Part shown: in pieces, positions 27,640 through 40,514 of the stretch
Position numbering within the stretch: the first letter of the stretch is position 1
Layout of the letters: each line of letters opens with the position of its first letter
NCBI RefSeq assembly: GCF_037038585.1
Contig: NC_092525.1
Location: forward strand, 22,464,867-22,528,866
DNA length: 64,000 nucleotides
Reading direction: 5' to 3'
From: Patagioenas fasciata
Taxonomy: Eukaryota > Chordata > Aves > Columbiformes > Columbidae
Position numbers and translations under genes: made by a program
Notes under the pieces: model-generated
Told to the model about the DNA's origin: nothing
Databases searched by the model: none
The model's input: the letters and a program-made list of their open reading frames with translations, nothing else

Positions 27640-29050
27640 AATGTTTATTCATTGATTCCGGTAGAACTATGTGCTTTTCAAGCAGAAAATACAAGGTACT
27701 CCCAATCAACTGAATCATCAATCCATAAGCAAAGAGCTGAGGAGATAAAAAATGCTAATCAATCATAGCTGGTAGTAGCATGTTAATGGAGATTGAATTT
27801 ATTTTCTCCCATAAAGTGTTCCCGGTTAACCTCAACTTGCTATCTCTTTAGCAATTAGTGGTGTCATGCTTGTAAAGCACAGATGACGAGTTCAGATCAG
27901 TCCAGTACACAATTACTATCCTCAAAACAATTCTCAAGAGACACCTCAGACTACTAAACACATGGTATGCCTGACAAAGCAAAAAGGAAATAAATTAAAG
28001 GGCGAGCAACGGCAACACTTCATGCCCTCTGGCCAAATGCATGCAAGCACATGGGTTTGCCATCTACATAGGTCTCACAGAGGCATATCACTGCTGTAAT
28101 TTTGTTTTTTAACCGCTCTGCATACAGCCGTTCATTTGAATGTTTTCTCACCAAACACTGAGAGTTTTTATCTGAAGGATATCATAGTTGGCTGTTTTGC
28201 AAGAAGGCCATCTCATGGAAGCATGCAAAAAAGGAGTTAGGAGTGATGGGAAACATCTCTGTGAGTTAAGGTGATAAGGACATGGTCTCATGCCCTGTCC
28301 TCTCTCGGTACTTGTCTGTATCTGGAATGCCACATGACCGTTCCCAATGAAGATGTATCCAGAGGGGCAGGAACTCATCAAAACTCAAGTTGCCGCTCTG
28401 GGCAGTTGTGGTGCCAGACACCTGAGCTTAAAGCAGGGAGATTGTCCATCCTGTGTTCTCAGTGTGCTCCCTCTGCTAGTATCCAAATGGGAAACATTTG
28501 GGAATGGAGAGTGAGAAACACCATAAACAAACCAAATCAATTATTTCAATCCCAAGTCCCAGCCATGCTGTAAGACATGAACCATGACTTGGTACAGTCA
28601 GTGCAAGTGTCATTTACAAATTTTCCAGAAATTATCTTCAGGTCTTCCATGTACTTCAGCCTCACATCAGTGAGCTCTACAGCATTGTGATAAGAAATCA
28701 AGCCTAATAGTATCCCACATGACAGCACAGACATTTAGTATTGCACCTATCACCTCTTTTCCCAAGTCTTTTACCATCTTTGCCCAGCTTTTTATGAGAA
28801 GATACCAAGGAAGAGGCAGGAAGGAGACCGTATGGAAGAGGACACTCCAACTTGCAAGACGCAGGCAACTGGAAAATGGGTGAGAAGACCGCGGTTAGAA
28901 AGGTGAGGGGAAGCTACGAGATGCCCTGATTGATGGGGACAGCAGGGAGTTACATGGTCAATACAAGGATGTGTATGTACACTGGGAGCTAGGAGTTAGA
29001 GGCAATTGGTACAAGATTAAAAATGATACAAGAGTAATCTATGAACAACA
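27640..29050. other. Intergenic sequence, no gene seen
   Basis: AT-rich to mixed sequence between the ZFYVE9 CpG island and an old LINE. No splice-consistent coding frame, RNA gene or clear repeat recognised. The last 200 nt may already belong to the LINE. Confidence 0.6.
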
Positions 29051-30620
29051 GAGTTCAGGACAAATAGGATTTTTAAGTACCTGGTGAAACTTGCAGAAAT
29101 GTGGGGGAAAAGGAAGCTTATTAATGGCTTCAGCCTGTTACTAGATGGAAACAGTAGAACTGTTAATGATAATGTAGGAAAGGCAGAAGAGCTCAACAAC
29201 TATTTCTTGTCTGTATTGGGGGAAGAGACAGATGATATACAAATATTATATGAAGATGATGAAATACATTCCATTACAACAGGCACTGAGGAAGATGTTA
29301 AACAGAAGCTAATGAAGCTGGGCATCAGCAGGTCTAGGTAACTCACATCCAAAAGTTTTAAAAGCACTGGCACAGAGTATCTTTAGACCATTAACGTTGA
29401 TTTTCAATAAATCTTGGAACACTGTTAAAGTTCCACAGGACTGGATGAAATATTGTACCAATATTTTTAAAGGGTAAACAAGGTGACCAGGGTAATTATG
29501 ACCTGCCAGCCTGACAAGAATTCTGGGTAATATAATGGAACATTATCTACATTACTTGATTAAAAAAGAATTAAAGGACGGAAACACAATAAATGCAAAT
29601 TGATGTGGAAAATAAATCTTGCCAAAATAATTTGATTTTTTAATGGCATTACAGATTTGGTTGTTCAAGGTAAGCAGGTCTGCAAAATATGTGTTTTGTT
29701 AACTTGCAGTATTTTAATTAAGAAGCCAGAATGATACAGACTCATCACAGCACATATTAAATGTTCAAATTCTACCTAACTGACATTTGCAAAGTAGCTA
29801 AATAATAAGTCATCATCAAATAACATGTTTCTGCGTCCTATAGCAATTAGTTCTACACCATAATGTGTTGATAGTAATGGCTCTAAGGAAAGCATAAAGT
29901 CATCACTTACAAAGTTTGCAAGTGATGTAAGCACCAGGGATTGATAAATAACAAGTCCTGATGCAAAGTATCTGAGCCAGCTTGGTAATAAGTAATATGC
30001 ATTTCTGTACAGCCAAATGAAAAACATGCATCAAAGAATAAAGACCATGATTGTAGGATGAGAAAATCTGTGCTCTGACAAGTTAGTGCTCAAAAACCTT
30101 GAGAGTTATCACATAGAAGAAAATGAGCAGGTGGTGTGTTGCTGTGGCCAACAGGCTAATGCAATCCTTGGTTTTATAATCAGGAGAACATATAAATATG
30201 TCTTTATTTATTTTTCTGGTACTATCCCAACTGTTCCTGAAGTCTGATATCCAAATCCCTGAATTCCTTAATAGAAGCTGAAAAATCCATGGTTCAGAGA
30301 AGAGCAATAAGAATTATTTAGATTGAAAGTGAAAATGTTCAGTCTATTTGAGCATCAAAAAAAGAAGGTAAAGGGGTGCCTCAATCACAGGTTTTAAGTA
30401 CTTCCAAAATTCAGTAACTGTATCCTAAAGGCAGACGTGTTCACCTTCCTGGTGAAGTCTTCTAGTAGTGAAGGTGAATTAATCACTGAGACACTTTAAG
30501 GAAGGAACAAGTTAGATATTCCAGCACTGGAAATGTCAAAATCAGGAGCTTTCAAAAATTATATTTTAGGACAAGCAGGAGTTCAGTCCTTTAAGTCTGT
30601 TGCCCATGAGATACAACCCT
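29050..30620 (+). mobile_element. Decayed CR1/L3-like LINE (non-LTR retrotransposon) fragment
   Basis: Fragments of a non-LTR reverse transcriptase ORF follow in the right order on the plus strand, with frame shifts and stops. At 29084-29240 a frame reads like the linker before the RT domain (NDNVGKAEELNNYFLSVLG, cf. family KAE.LN.FF.SVF). Around 29363-29445 comes IFRPLTLIFNKSWNTVKVPQDW, and about 29495-29530 PASLTRILGNIMEHYL, matching the family blocks for (L).IF..S...G.VP.DW and RP.SLTS..GK..E. Further on, 29900-30480 resembles the 3' part of CR1/L3 elements (FADD-like region, then GGTTCAGAGAAGAGCAATAA and the TTGAG...AAAGAAGGTAAAGGGGTG block). No intact gene remains. Ends are approximate; the element is clearly old. 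Confidence 0.75.
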
Positions 30621-33600
30621 GTGACAACAGCTGTGGATGCTGGTTACTAGTCTATGCAGAAGTCAATGTCCTTGGGCACTAAGTAACAACCTGTCATCCC
30701 TTTCAGCATCATCTGACATGGATCATGTGTTCCTGAGCACATGATGGAGCAGCCCTGCGGATGGCAATGTTTACGTGGGTTGAAGGGTTGGGTGGACCTG
30801 TTCACAGAAGGCAAATCCTTTGAAGCATATTGCACACCAAGACAGCATTTCTCACTCAAGAACTCTGAAAGACATACACTGCTGCAAGCTGGGAGGCTAC
30901 TCCTGACAAGTGTGACTCTACAATTATCCTGCTACTAAAATCTTCCTCTGGCATCTGGTCCCAGCCACTGTCATAGGCACGTTTCTCATCTTGCTCTTGC
31001 CAAACAGTCTCTTAGGTCCATACCGAAGCTGACCCACCTCTGATTGATGAACAGTGGAGTGGGAGTTTCTGTGGGAGCAAAGAATAGATGCTTGATAATA
31101 GGCATCAGTGCAGGAGAGGACAAGAACCAGGGAGAGGAGAACAATAAATATTAGATCAAAGACTGACTTGGGTGGGAGATTGTATGTGAGGCTTTGGACC
31201 TCTCCAGAATCTGGCATTGATCAAAACATTTCAGAGTCTCCTGGTCTGAACTGGTGTCATCAAACAATTATGAAACCTATCAGCAAAATGTTAATTGCTT
31301 TCCCAGTGTAGTTCCTGATACGAACACTCAGCCTTTTACTGATATGCAAGATCTCCAGTAGAAAAGTCTCGTGCTGTGAACCTCAGCATCCAAACCTCTT
31401 GGGTCACTCAAACTTTTAGTCACAGTTCCATGGAATAAAATACTGGCTTTTTTCCATACGGTTGTTAGTAACCACTTGCATGTCACACCGACAGAAACAA
31501 TGCTCTAAATGTTCATTCCTATCACCACTGCTAGTAGAGTGCTTAGTGATCATTTAACCAGTTTCTGTTGTAAAAAAAACCAACTCTTCCAAAGACACCA
31601 ACAGACCAGCAATGAACATTATTACAATGTCGTGATTTTGCCCTCTAGTGGCTGAGTGATTAGTCCAGCTCCTGCAGTGTCTGTCTTAATACATCTTTAT
31701 TACTTCATCAACCTTGAATCTTTGATTTTTCTAAATTTTGTGCAGGTGTCATCCATTATACTCAAGTACTACCTGCATCAGAACAATGTGAATCAATAAA
31801 AATGCTTGGCTAAATATCATCACAATCCTATATTAAGGTTAACTCGGTATTCAGTGAATCATACTATAAAGCCACTAATACATGGCCACTTAATTAATCT
31901 ATGATGCATTTTCCAGCAGATATGACTTAATCTCTAGAAAAGAAAAATACCTGCTAGGTCACCATGCTGTTGGATGGATCAATTTAGAGTCATTCCATGC
32001 TGAATATGTATTCTGACTTTGCCCAGTTTAAATTTTAAACATGCCATGTATTCTTAGGAGTAAAAAACCAAAATGATGTCATTTAATCCTCTCTAATGGT
32101 AAGCTCACATAGGTTGTGCATTTAAAAGGGGGCATAACTTCTTTTACTGTCTATGCCAACTACATCTTGAAACATCCATTGCTTTTATCTCCATATTCTA
32201 GACACTGGCCCAGAGGCTTTAAAAGATTTGTATCTGTATCTCTGCTGAACTTCTATGTGAGCTTGAGCAAGGGCTTTGGACTTCAATTGCATCTTGATTT
32301 TTTCTTTTTCTCTCCCTCTGGCACCCATTTTAGCTCATTAGCCCAAACTTCATAAGGAAACAACACTTACTCAATTAAATTGCTTGTCTTTCTCTTCCCC
32401 TTCCTCCTTCCCTTATCTTTAGGATCTCTTGGCCAGTTTCTGCCACAGCTGGAAGTGTGGTGAAAGGAAATTAAGTTCTTGCAAGTTTTATGGCAATCCA
32501 TGGCCAGACACAGAGAGGGTGAGCTAAAGCAAGTCCAACTCAGCTGGTATGATACATATTCAGTGTGGCAGCGGCCAGTTTGTGAATCATTGAGTGCTCT
32601 GGCTGCTCAGGAGATACACACACACTGCTGTGTTACTCCCAGCATACGTTGTTTCAGCCTGGGAGCATTGTAGGGAATGTGGAGGAAGTGGAGAACACTG
32701 CATTAGGAGGGTCATCATGGACATGGCAGGGCTCGGGGTTTTGGCAAGGAAGAGGTCAGAGCACGAAGAAACAAATCCATGCACAAACAAGAGCTATTTT
32801 CCTAATTCTCAGAGGGTGACTTTTCAAGAGTTGTCATTTGGACTCTGTATTTGAGACAGAGATGTGATCCTTGGGTAATTTGAAAACCTCTGCTAAGCAA
32901 GAAGTCAAATTACAGGATTTAGTAGTCCTTGTTAACAAGAAAACAATAAACATTTGGATCATTTCATTCTTATTGTTTATTTTGCTCTTAATCTGTATTT
33001 GGAAGCCCTGGTAATGCTTAAGTACCTTTCTAATTACATTCCTGGTCTGGCTGGAAGCTGGAAATGCCTTTAGTGAATACCCATGGGGTTTGAGTATTTG
33101 TGAGGGTGTTCCAGATGAACACGTCTGTGCTCAGGAACAAAAGACCCGCCAGGATTTGGAATCGAGAGGAACAGGTTCAACTTTCTAGCTCTTTGCTGAG
33201 TGACATTTAACCCGTCTGATCCTCTCTCCGTGTGTGTACAGTAGAAGTAGTTATATTTACAGCATGAGTAAGTATTGCATGAGACCTTCTGAAGGTCTGT
33301 GAAACCACTTAGAGAGTCTCCTATGAAAAGTGTTATTATGATGATTATGTCAAAAACTGTCACTTGGAAGATATGAAATCATCACTTAAATATGTGCTTT
33401 CTAGTTCACTGAAACAAAAGACTTTTGATATCCAAAAATGAATAGGAGTTTGAAAGATTAGCTGCATCTAGAGAGCTTAATCTTCCTAAAATGATGAGAA
33501 ATATGCATTTTCCATTTGAAGATCTAAAAGTTGAGACCTGTTAGTCCCCCTGTGAGGATTAAGGAACCTGTTCCATATTCCTCAAAAAACGTGTTGAAGA

Positions 33601-35256
33601 GCTTGGACTGGAATCATAGAACTCCTGATTTTACATCCTATCCCATGTGTAATGGGATATCACTTGGCTGTGATATTATTGATTTCCTCAATCATACAAA
33701 ACCTTCCATCTTTCAAAGATGATAGTACTCCATGATTAACGCTGAAGCTGTGCCAGAGGATGGTGGAAGACAGGAGAATTGAGATTCTCATTGTTTGGAT
33801 AAAAGTCATAATTCATGCCAGTTTGGTTTAAAAAAATCTGCCTTAAGTATGATACATTGATGAGGAAGAAGGGACCAGCACAAGTCAAAGTTTCTAGAAA
33901 TAAGTTTCTGAGCTGTTGATAGCCCTTTCTAAAAAGCCATGTGCCTTTCCCAATGTATCACTAATGTATCTAAGCTTCATGGCCAATAGGAAGCAGAATG
34001 GTAAAGAATAGTTGATTTTTAAACTGAGATTCTCCAAAACTAGACCAGATACGGGCCTACAAGAGCGCTTACAAGCTCATGAAGTAGGTCTACATAATAA
34101 CAGTCTCAAGCATTTGTGTGCGCTTCACTGAATGTACTTAGTGCTTGACACACCCTCTCGTAAAGGCAAGACTTATTCAACATGCTGGCTGAGAACAAAC
34201 CGCATCAGACACTTCAGAAAGGAATTCCACCAGCAAACTCCAGCACAGAGGATGTTTTGTGGAGGATTTTTGAATGACTGTTTTTGTGAACAGAAACCCA
34301 CTCCCCTTGAATGTCAATGCTTCAGATGCAAGGAAAGTTCTAGGAACAAAGCGATTTTAGAGAAATCAAAACAATACAATTCAAACTTGATTTTAATTAT
34401 AAATAGTACAAAATAAAAGTATTTCAAACTGAAAAAATCATATAAACATCGGTATTATTGAATAACCCATTATTAAGAATGTTGAAATGGTAACTTCTGA
34501 TGTGAGTTTCTTCTGTTTCTTCAACATGACTATATTCTACGACCAAAAAAGTTGTCAGATTTTTTTACAAATTCAGTATACAAATTAAATAAATCAGTAC
34601 ATTGTTGGACTGATCTATTATAAAGGAACACTCACATTTTCTACAGAAAAATCTAATCCTTTTAAAGTCCTGTTTTAATCTGTGTGATATCTTGTAACAG
34701 TGAGTTCCATGCACCAATTGTGGTACTTTAAAAGTATTTCCTTCATCAAATGTAAAAACACCATAGTGCCCTTTTTTTCTTCTATAGGAACAATCATTTT
34801 TATTTTCTCTATATAATCCTCTATTCTGTTTATTTTCACTATGTTCCTTCTGATTCATCTTTGTTCTGCAAAAATTATGAAAATTTCAGTTTCTCTGTAA
34901 ATCACAAGTTTCTGTGCATCTTTATACAGTGTCATTTTCTGCCCCTAGATCCTCAGTTGTATCTTCATGGCCAGGATGAGGGCTTTGGCCAGAGCTCAGA
35001 GGGCCCTGTCACCTGTTAGAGAAGCACTGTCATAGCATTGGTGGCACTGCCCTCTCTTGGGGGAAGAACAGTTACACCACAGCAAGCAGAGCTATCCACA
35101 CGTGCACTAGACCAGCTGAAAAAAATCAGTGTTTCTTCTTGGATGGTCAAACCTACAAGTTAGCACATCCTGCTGGAACAGTGCCAGCTTTAAATTGCTT
35201 TTGTCAAAAGCATTTAACATTCTGGAAATTCACCTTAAATATAAGAAAAAAAATAC
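30621..35256. other. Intergenic sequence, no gene seen
   Basis: About 4.6 kb of AT-rich to mixed sequence without a supportable gene. Open frames are all below 100 codons and show no domain. No clear repeat recognised beyond short A/T tracts. Confidence 0.6.
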
Positions 35257-35434
35257 TGTGAGCGTGTCACAAGTTGCCTAGAGAGATTGTGGAGGTTCCA
35301 TCCTTGGAGATACTCAAAACGCCACTGGACATGGTCCTGGGCAACCTGCTCCAGCTGACCCTGCTTGAGCAGGGGTTAGAGACCTCCAGAGATCCCTTCC
35401 CACCTTCCCTTCCCTTCCCATTCTGTGATTTCTT
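35257..35434 (+). mobile_element. CR1 LINE 3' end
   Basis: Recognisable chicken-repeat-1 3' sequence in plus orientation: GTTGCCTAGAGAGATTGTGG, then TCCATCCTTGGAGATACTCA, the block TGGTCCTGGGCAACCTGCTC, CCTGCTTGAGCAGGGGTTAG, and finally ATTCTGTGATT at the end. CR1 copies are usually 5'-truncated and end in ATTCTGTGAT-type short repeats, as here. Typical of birds and other reptiles, and the main clue to the organism class. Confidence 0.95.
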
Positions 35435-38400
35435 ACCTCAACTAACCTGTGATTTAGGTGTGAGAGGCACCTAAACATAAATTGAAGACCAAGGTGGGAA
35501 CAGAAAAAATAAGGACGTTAAGGTCAGAAACTACTATTTCTGACTTTTTGTATAGCATATGCTGCAAGAGCAGCTCCAAACTGTGATGCATCCCATCTCT
35601 GTGGGATGGCTTTACAGACATCAGTGTGGAGTACTGGGGCCCTGAGAGGGAGTGCTACAATATAATTTATTCTCAATACCCTCCTCCATCACCAGTTCCT
35701 CCAGATCTGCAGGTCTGTGAACCTGAGGGACGAGAGAGAAAACTGCTGGTCTTCAGTAGGAGAAGGGAGGACACAGAAGGAAGGAGTTGAGCAAGTCCTG
35801 GGCCACAGGAAGGCAGAGGATGAGGGGCAGCAGGAACAGGAGAGCACATGTCTCACATGGAACTCAGAGCTTCTGGTTGAGGTAGGAAATAGATTTCAGA
35901 AAAAGTCTTCAGCCCACACGTAAAGTTGCCAACATGTCTATGCACATGCAGTTACGTATTTCCAGTATGGTTGGTTTGGTTGTTTGAGGAGCTTTTAGGG
36001 GATGTAAGTAAACAGAAGTATAAACCTTTATCCATAATATTTTTTTCTTCTTTCAATGTTTATGTGAAGTGTTTGATCTAATATGTATATATGAATTTAT
36101 TCTTTAGGTCTTTCTGGATTCAAAGGAAGAGCTGGGTTTTCTTTAGAAAGGAACTGAGACTTACTTGAAAGGAAGCGGTGGATGTTGTTGGTTCATTGTT
36201 ATCTTAAGCATTTCCCTTCTTTGTTGTGCTGGAGATAAATGAAAAACTGCTATGCATGGACATACATGACTCTCAAGCTCCAGTTCATTGTTTTTGTAAT
36301 TAAATCATTCAATGCATCACAAACTCCAGCAAAAGGGATTTTACTCTTCAAGGAATCCAGCAGGCACCACTTTTGCAGCACAGTCTTGGGTTAGCTGCTG
36401 TTGTCACACTGATCTTTTCCACTCTACTCCTTAATGACAGTGGCTGTGGTGGGCATCAAAACCACCATCTTTTGTGCACACATTTTTTTTAAGTGAAGTC
36501 TCACAGATCTGTGCTGCAGATGCAAGTACATCTTCCTCTTCTTTTGAGCAATTTAGAAATTAGTTGCTTAAGTTCAACCACACTTGAAAGAAGTCACTGA
36601 TGACTACTGCAGGAGAAAGTTGCAAATGACTGTCACTGCTGGAGCACAGCAGCATCGGCAGCCACTGTAGTGCTTTTAGCAGCAGGTGGCTTGTTGGTCA
36701 CCCACACATAAGTATAGAGTTCTTTGTGTGGTCATTTCTCTCCTATCAGAACCAGCACAGGACCCATATCTCAGGGGAGGGTGCAACAGAAGGCAGGTAG
36801 AGAAGAAGATGGTTAAAAAACATGGGCTCCTCCTCCTTTCATTAGCTCTTCAAACAGTGAAACTTTCCACATGCACATACAGACATTTGTTTAAGTACAC
36901 CCTAAAGTATTCAAAGTATTAACAAAAACCCAACACATCTTGTTCATTTCAACTGCTTCTCCACCCACATTCTTCATTGAATTAAAGGATATCCTACACG
37001 CGCTTTTGTTTCACTTATTCCCTGAAGATCACTTCGTTGCACACCAAGCAAGGATCTTCAACATATTCATAGTAACATCTCAGTCACGGCATTCAGCATT
37101 ATGATGGCTCAAGGGATATTATTAAAGGACTGAAGAGATGAATAGACAGCAAATTTGCCCAGGGCAGCACATGAGAAAACGGGCATCAAAAGAATCTGGC
37201 TCAAAATGCAGTGGGTATTACTGGCTTCTGGCAAATCCAACTCTTTTCTGAACAGTAACACCATCATCCTGGAATACCTCCATAAAACTGTGTTTGCTTA
37301 CCCAGTAAAAGCACTCCCATTTCAACACCCACTCCTCTACTTGAAGACAGCATAATCTTCATTAATCAAAAATATCCTGGGCCAAGTTCAAATCCAGTCT
37401 TACTCAACTCATTAGCAATACCCCAGAACAAACATGGCAGAGGCTCTATAGCCATCAAAATTACTTTTGTTTTCTCCAGTCATTTTTCACAAATCCAACT
37501 GGATTGCCCTAGAAACCCTGTAGATCTCTGAATGTGTATCTTTTACAGGACATGTAGGTTGTCACATGTTACACATCATCTTCCCAGACCCCAACAGGAT
37601 GACAGGTCACAGTCTAAGACAGGAAATTTTTAAAATTTCCATTTCCTCTTTTACCAAGAAGAGGTTGGAATTTATTTTCTTAAAGCTCTTTCGAACCATG
37701 AACAACAATCCTTGAGTAGGCACTGAGGACAGAAAAGCACATATACTGACATGACGTCACCCCCTGAATTATTATGCTGGGATATAAAAATAGTTTGAGA
37801 AGCAGCATGGCCAAATTATCGTATCATTTAATTACAACCTACTTTCATGACAGGCCGTCAGTTAATTAAGAGTGTCAAAATGCTGAATTGCCTCCAGCTT
37901 CTACATGCTTTACAAATGACATGGAAGTCTTCTTTTTAAATAGCAACAGCTTAACTGAAAATCTAAAGCCCATAGTGACACACTTTGAAAAATGAGGCAG
38001 TCAGCTGAACTGACATGAAGTTTCCCACACCATAAATTCACTGGGGAAGACAGTTACAATCCATTTAATTTGCTCTCTGAAGATCATATTCACATGACGA
38101 CTTTTTGTGTGGGTTCAAAACTACTTTTCTGAAATTGATATAATTTAAAAAGAGCTATAAAAAAGAAGCCTTAGGTGACCGTGGTCTATGCAGCTTTGCC
38201 CATGGCCTAGCTCTGTTCCCGGTACCTCCCCTCCAGGCTGCTGCAATACAGGAAAAGGCTTAAAGAAAGGGTGGGTTTTTTTCTTCAAAAATAAGTAACA
38301 CATATGACACCAAAGAAAAATCTTTGTAGATAATATTTGGATAAACCTGGGAAATTATGGAATTGTTTTACCCATTTATCATACCTGGCACTGAATCCTG

Positions 38401-40101
38401 ATGTGCAAATATCTCCCCCTATAGTTTACAAAAAGTTGAGCATCTTAATACTACTACTGAGGAAGAAAATCCTGTTTCTTGGCTGAATAATGGAACCAAA
38501 CTAAAACTGAGCTAGAATTTTATGTGATATGGCGATATAGAAATGCATTCCTCAAGGAGAGCACCTGAATCAAAAAGGGTAAGGCTGCAAGAAAGCAATC
38601 TGAGAACTCAGCAGAATTGCGGCAGGCTCATGGCTTCATGATCATGGCAGTGTCCAGGTGATTAACAAATTAGGGGTTGGAGAGAATAAGAAGCTGAATT
38701 TCAAGATAATTTATGTGTGGGACTACAGGGAGGTCATCAGGCCTGTAATTTATGCAACAGGCAGGGGACTTCAAACACTGTGAAGAAATGAACAAGCTTT
38801 CTAAGCTGAGTTCAAAGTGCTCTTTATTACTAAAGACTTTGATCAAGAAAATATGTGAGTCCGGTAAAAACGCCATTTAGTGTAACAGGCCATGAAAATG
38901 AAAGCTGCCTAGTAAACAAAAGTGCTTCACTTTGCCAGGATGAGAAATCTCTCACAGTAATTTTCACAAAATGGTGATTGTTCAACAATTTTATGTGTGT
39001 TTCAAAGGGAGTAGGTGTCAGATGGATCCTGTTAGCAGTGTCCTCTCATGCTAGAACACTATTGCTATTTCTATAGGAAGCCCTGAGCCCTGTAAATGCA
39101 CTTACTGCCATTTCTAATTACTGAAACCATTAATTTGACTATACCTTAAATGACAACTTCCACAGGAAAAGGGCCGTCTTTGATTTTACAGAAAACAGCA
39201 TTTAACAAGGAGTTATGACGATGCAATATTAATTGCACGCTATGTTCTCCCGTGAGCACTTACCTTGAGCATTTGACAACCCTTGAGATTCAAGCATCAG
39301 CCCATCAGTGGCTGGACTGGCATTGGCTACACCCATCCCCACGAATGGTGGAAAATACTCCATCTCTTGCAACTGCACAGATTCAGCAAACGCTTCAGAC
39401 TGTGCCAGCCTACTTGTTCACAAAAACATACCTAAAATTCCTATTTGCCAGGTGTGGTGTTAAACTGGATGAGTCTGGAATCCTTCAAGCATTGACATAC
39501 TGACACTAAATCACAGAAAAATTGAGTGTAAGGAGCAATAACATCACTGGTGTTATGTAAAGATCTCTCTGCTGTATACAAGTCACTGCATTATTCCAGG
39601 CAGGTTGTGCTCTCTTCCCCAACAGTTCATTTCTCTTTCACAAGTACATAGAAGGAAAAAAAAAAAAAAAAAGCCAGACACATGCTCATCTTGATCATGT
39701 CATTATTAAGTCACCAATGACTGCAAACAGGGAATCATTTGGTCTCACTGTCACTGACAAAACCCACTGCTAAATCCCACAGAAGCATACACATGTAGAG
39801 AGACAGGGTCATGAGCATATATGCTCCTTCCGCTTGTCCTATGACCTTGATGGCTCTGCTTAAACCTTCCTGTCCTCCCAGGAATGTCTGGACTTCACAG
39901 CAGTGTGGCAACTCCCTGCTCAAGCAAAAGAACAGCGCTTTACTGGGTGTAATTAAGCCTGTGAAAAAAACAAAAACACACTTATTTATGCCTCACTAAA
40001 TCACATGATTGAGATTTTGTGGAGTGCTGTGAGTCAGAGCACTTGGGAAGCCCTGATCATCTCAATGAGAGATGTCTGTAAGTTGTTCACATTGGTAACA
40101 G
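35435..40101. other. Intergenic sequence, no gene seen
   Basis: About 4.7 kb between a CR1 end and a solo LTR. No gene supported. It contains a perfect CRE octamer at 37752-37759 with a TATA-like element 24 nt later (see findings) and an A run at 39657-39672. The rest is unclassified AT-rich sequence. Confidence 0.6.
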
Positions 40102-40514
40102 TGCTGGTTTTAGCTGGGATAATTTATTTTCTTCATCATAGCTAGTATGGGGCCATGTTTTAGATTTGTGCTGAAAACAGTGTTAGTAACACAGGAAAGT
40201 TTTAATTACTGCCAAAGAAAAGGGGGAAATACAGAGTGACATTTGTGTTCCCAAGTAACCATTACATGTGATGGAACCCGCCTGTCCTGGAGATAGCTGA
40301 AAACCTGTTGATCACCTGCCTGCCCATGGGAAGCGCTGAATGAATCCCTTGATTTGCTTTGCTTGTGTGTGCAGCTCTTGTTTTACCTATTATACTGTCT
40401 TTAGCTCAACCCGTGAGTTTTCTCTCTCTTCTGATTCTCTCCCCCATCCCACCGGGGATGAGCAAGCATGCAGCTGCACGGGGCTTAACGGCCCGCTGGG
40501 GTTAAACCACAACA
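40102..40514 (+). mobile_element. Solo LTR of an avian ERVL-like endogenous retrovirus, internally deleted
   Basis: Starts TGCTGGTTTTAGCTGGGATA and ends GGGGTTAAACCACAACA, with the landmarks CTAGTATGGGGCCATGTTTT, TGGAGATAGCTGAA, TGCCCATGGGAAG, ACTGTCTTTAGCTCAACCC and TCTCCCCCATCCCACCGGGG in order. These match a bird ERVL-type LTR family that I know as common in songbirds. Copies of this family normally carry a longer U3 with the promoter between the TTAATTACTGC block and the AAGGGGG block; here those two blocks are almost fused, so the promoter-bearing part is missing. There is no internal viral sequence next to it. The pentamer AACAG occurs at 40097-40101 and again at 40511-40515, a possible target-site duplication, though it overlaps the expected LTR terminus. 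Confidence 0.85.
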
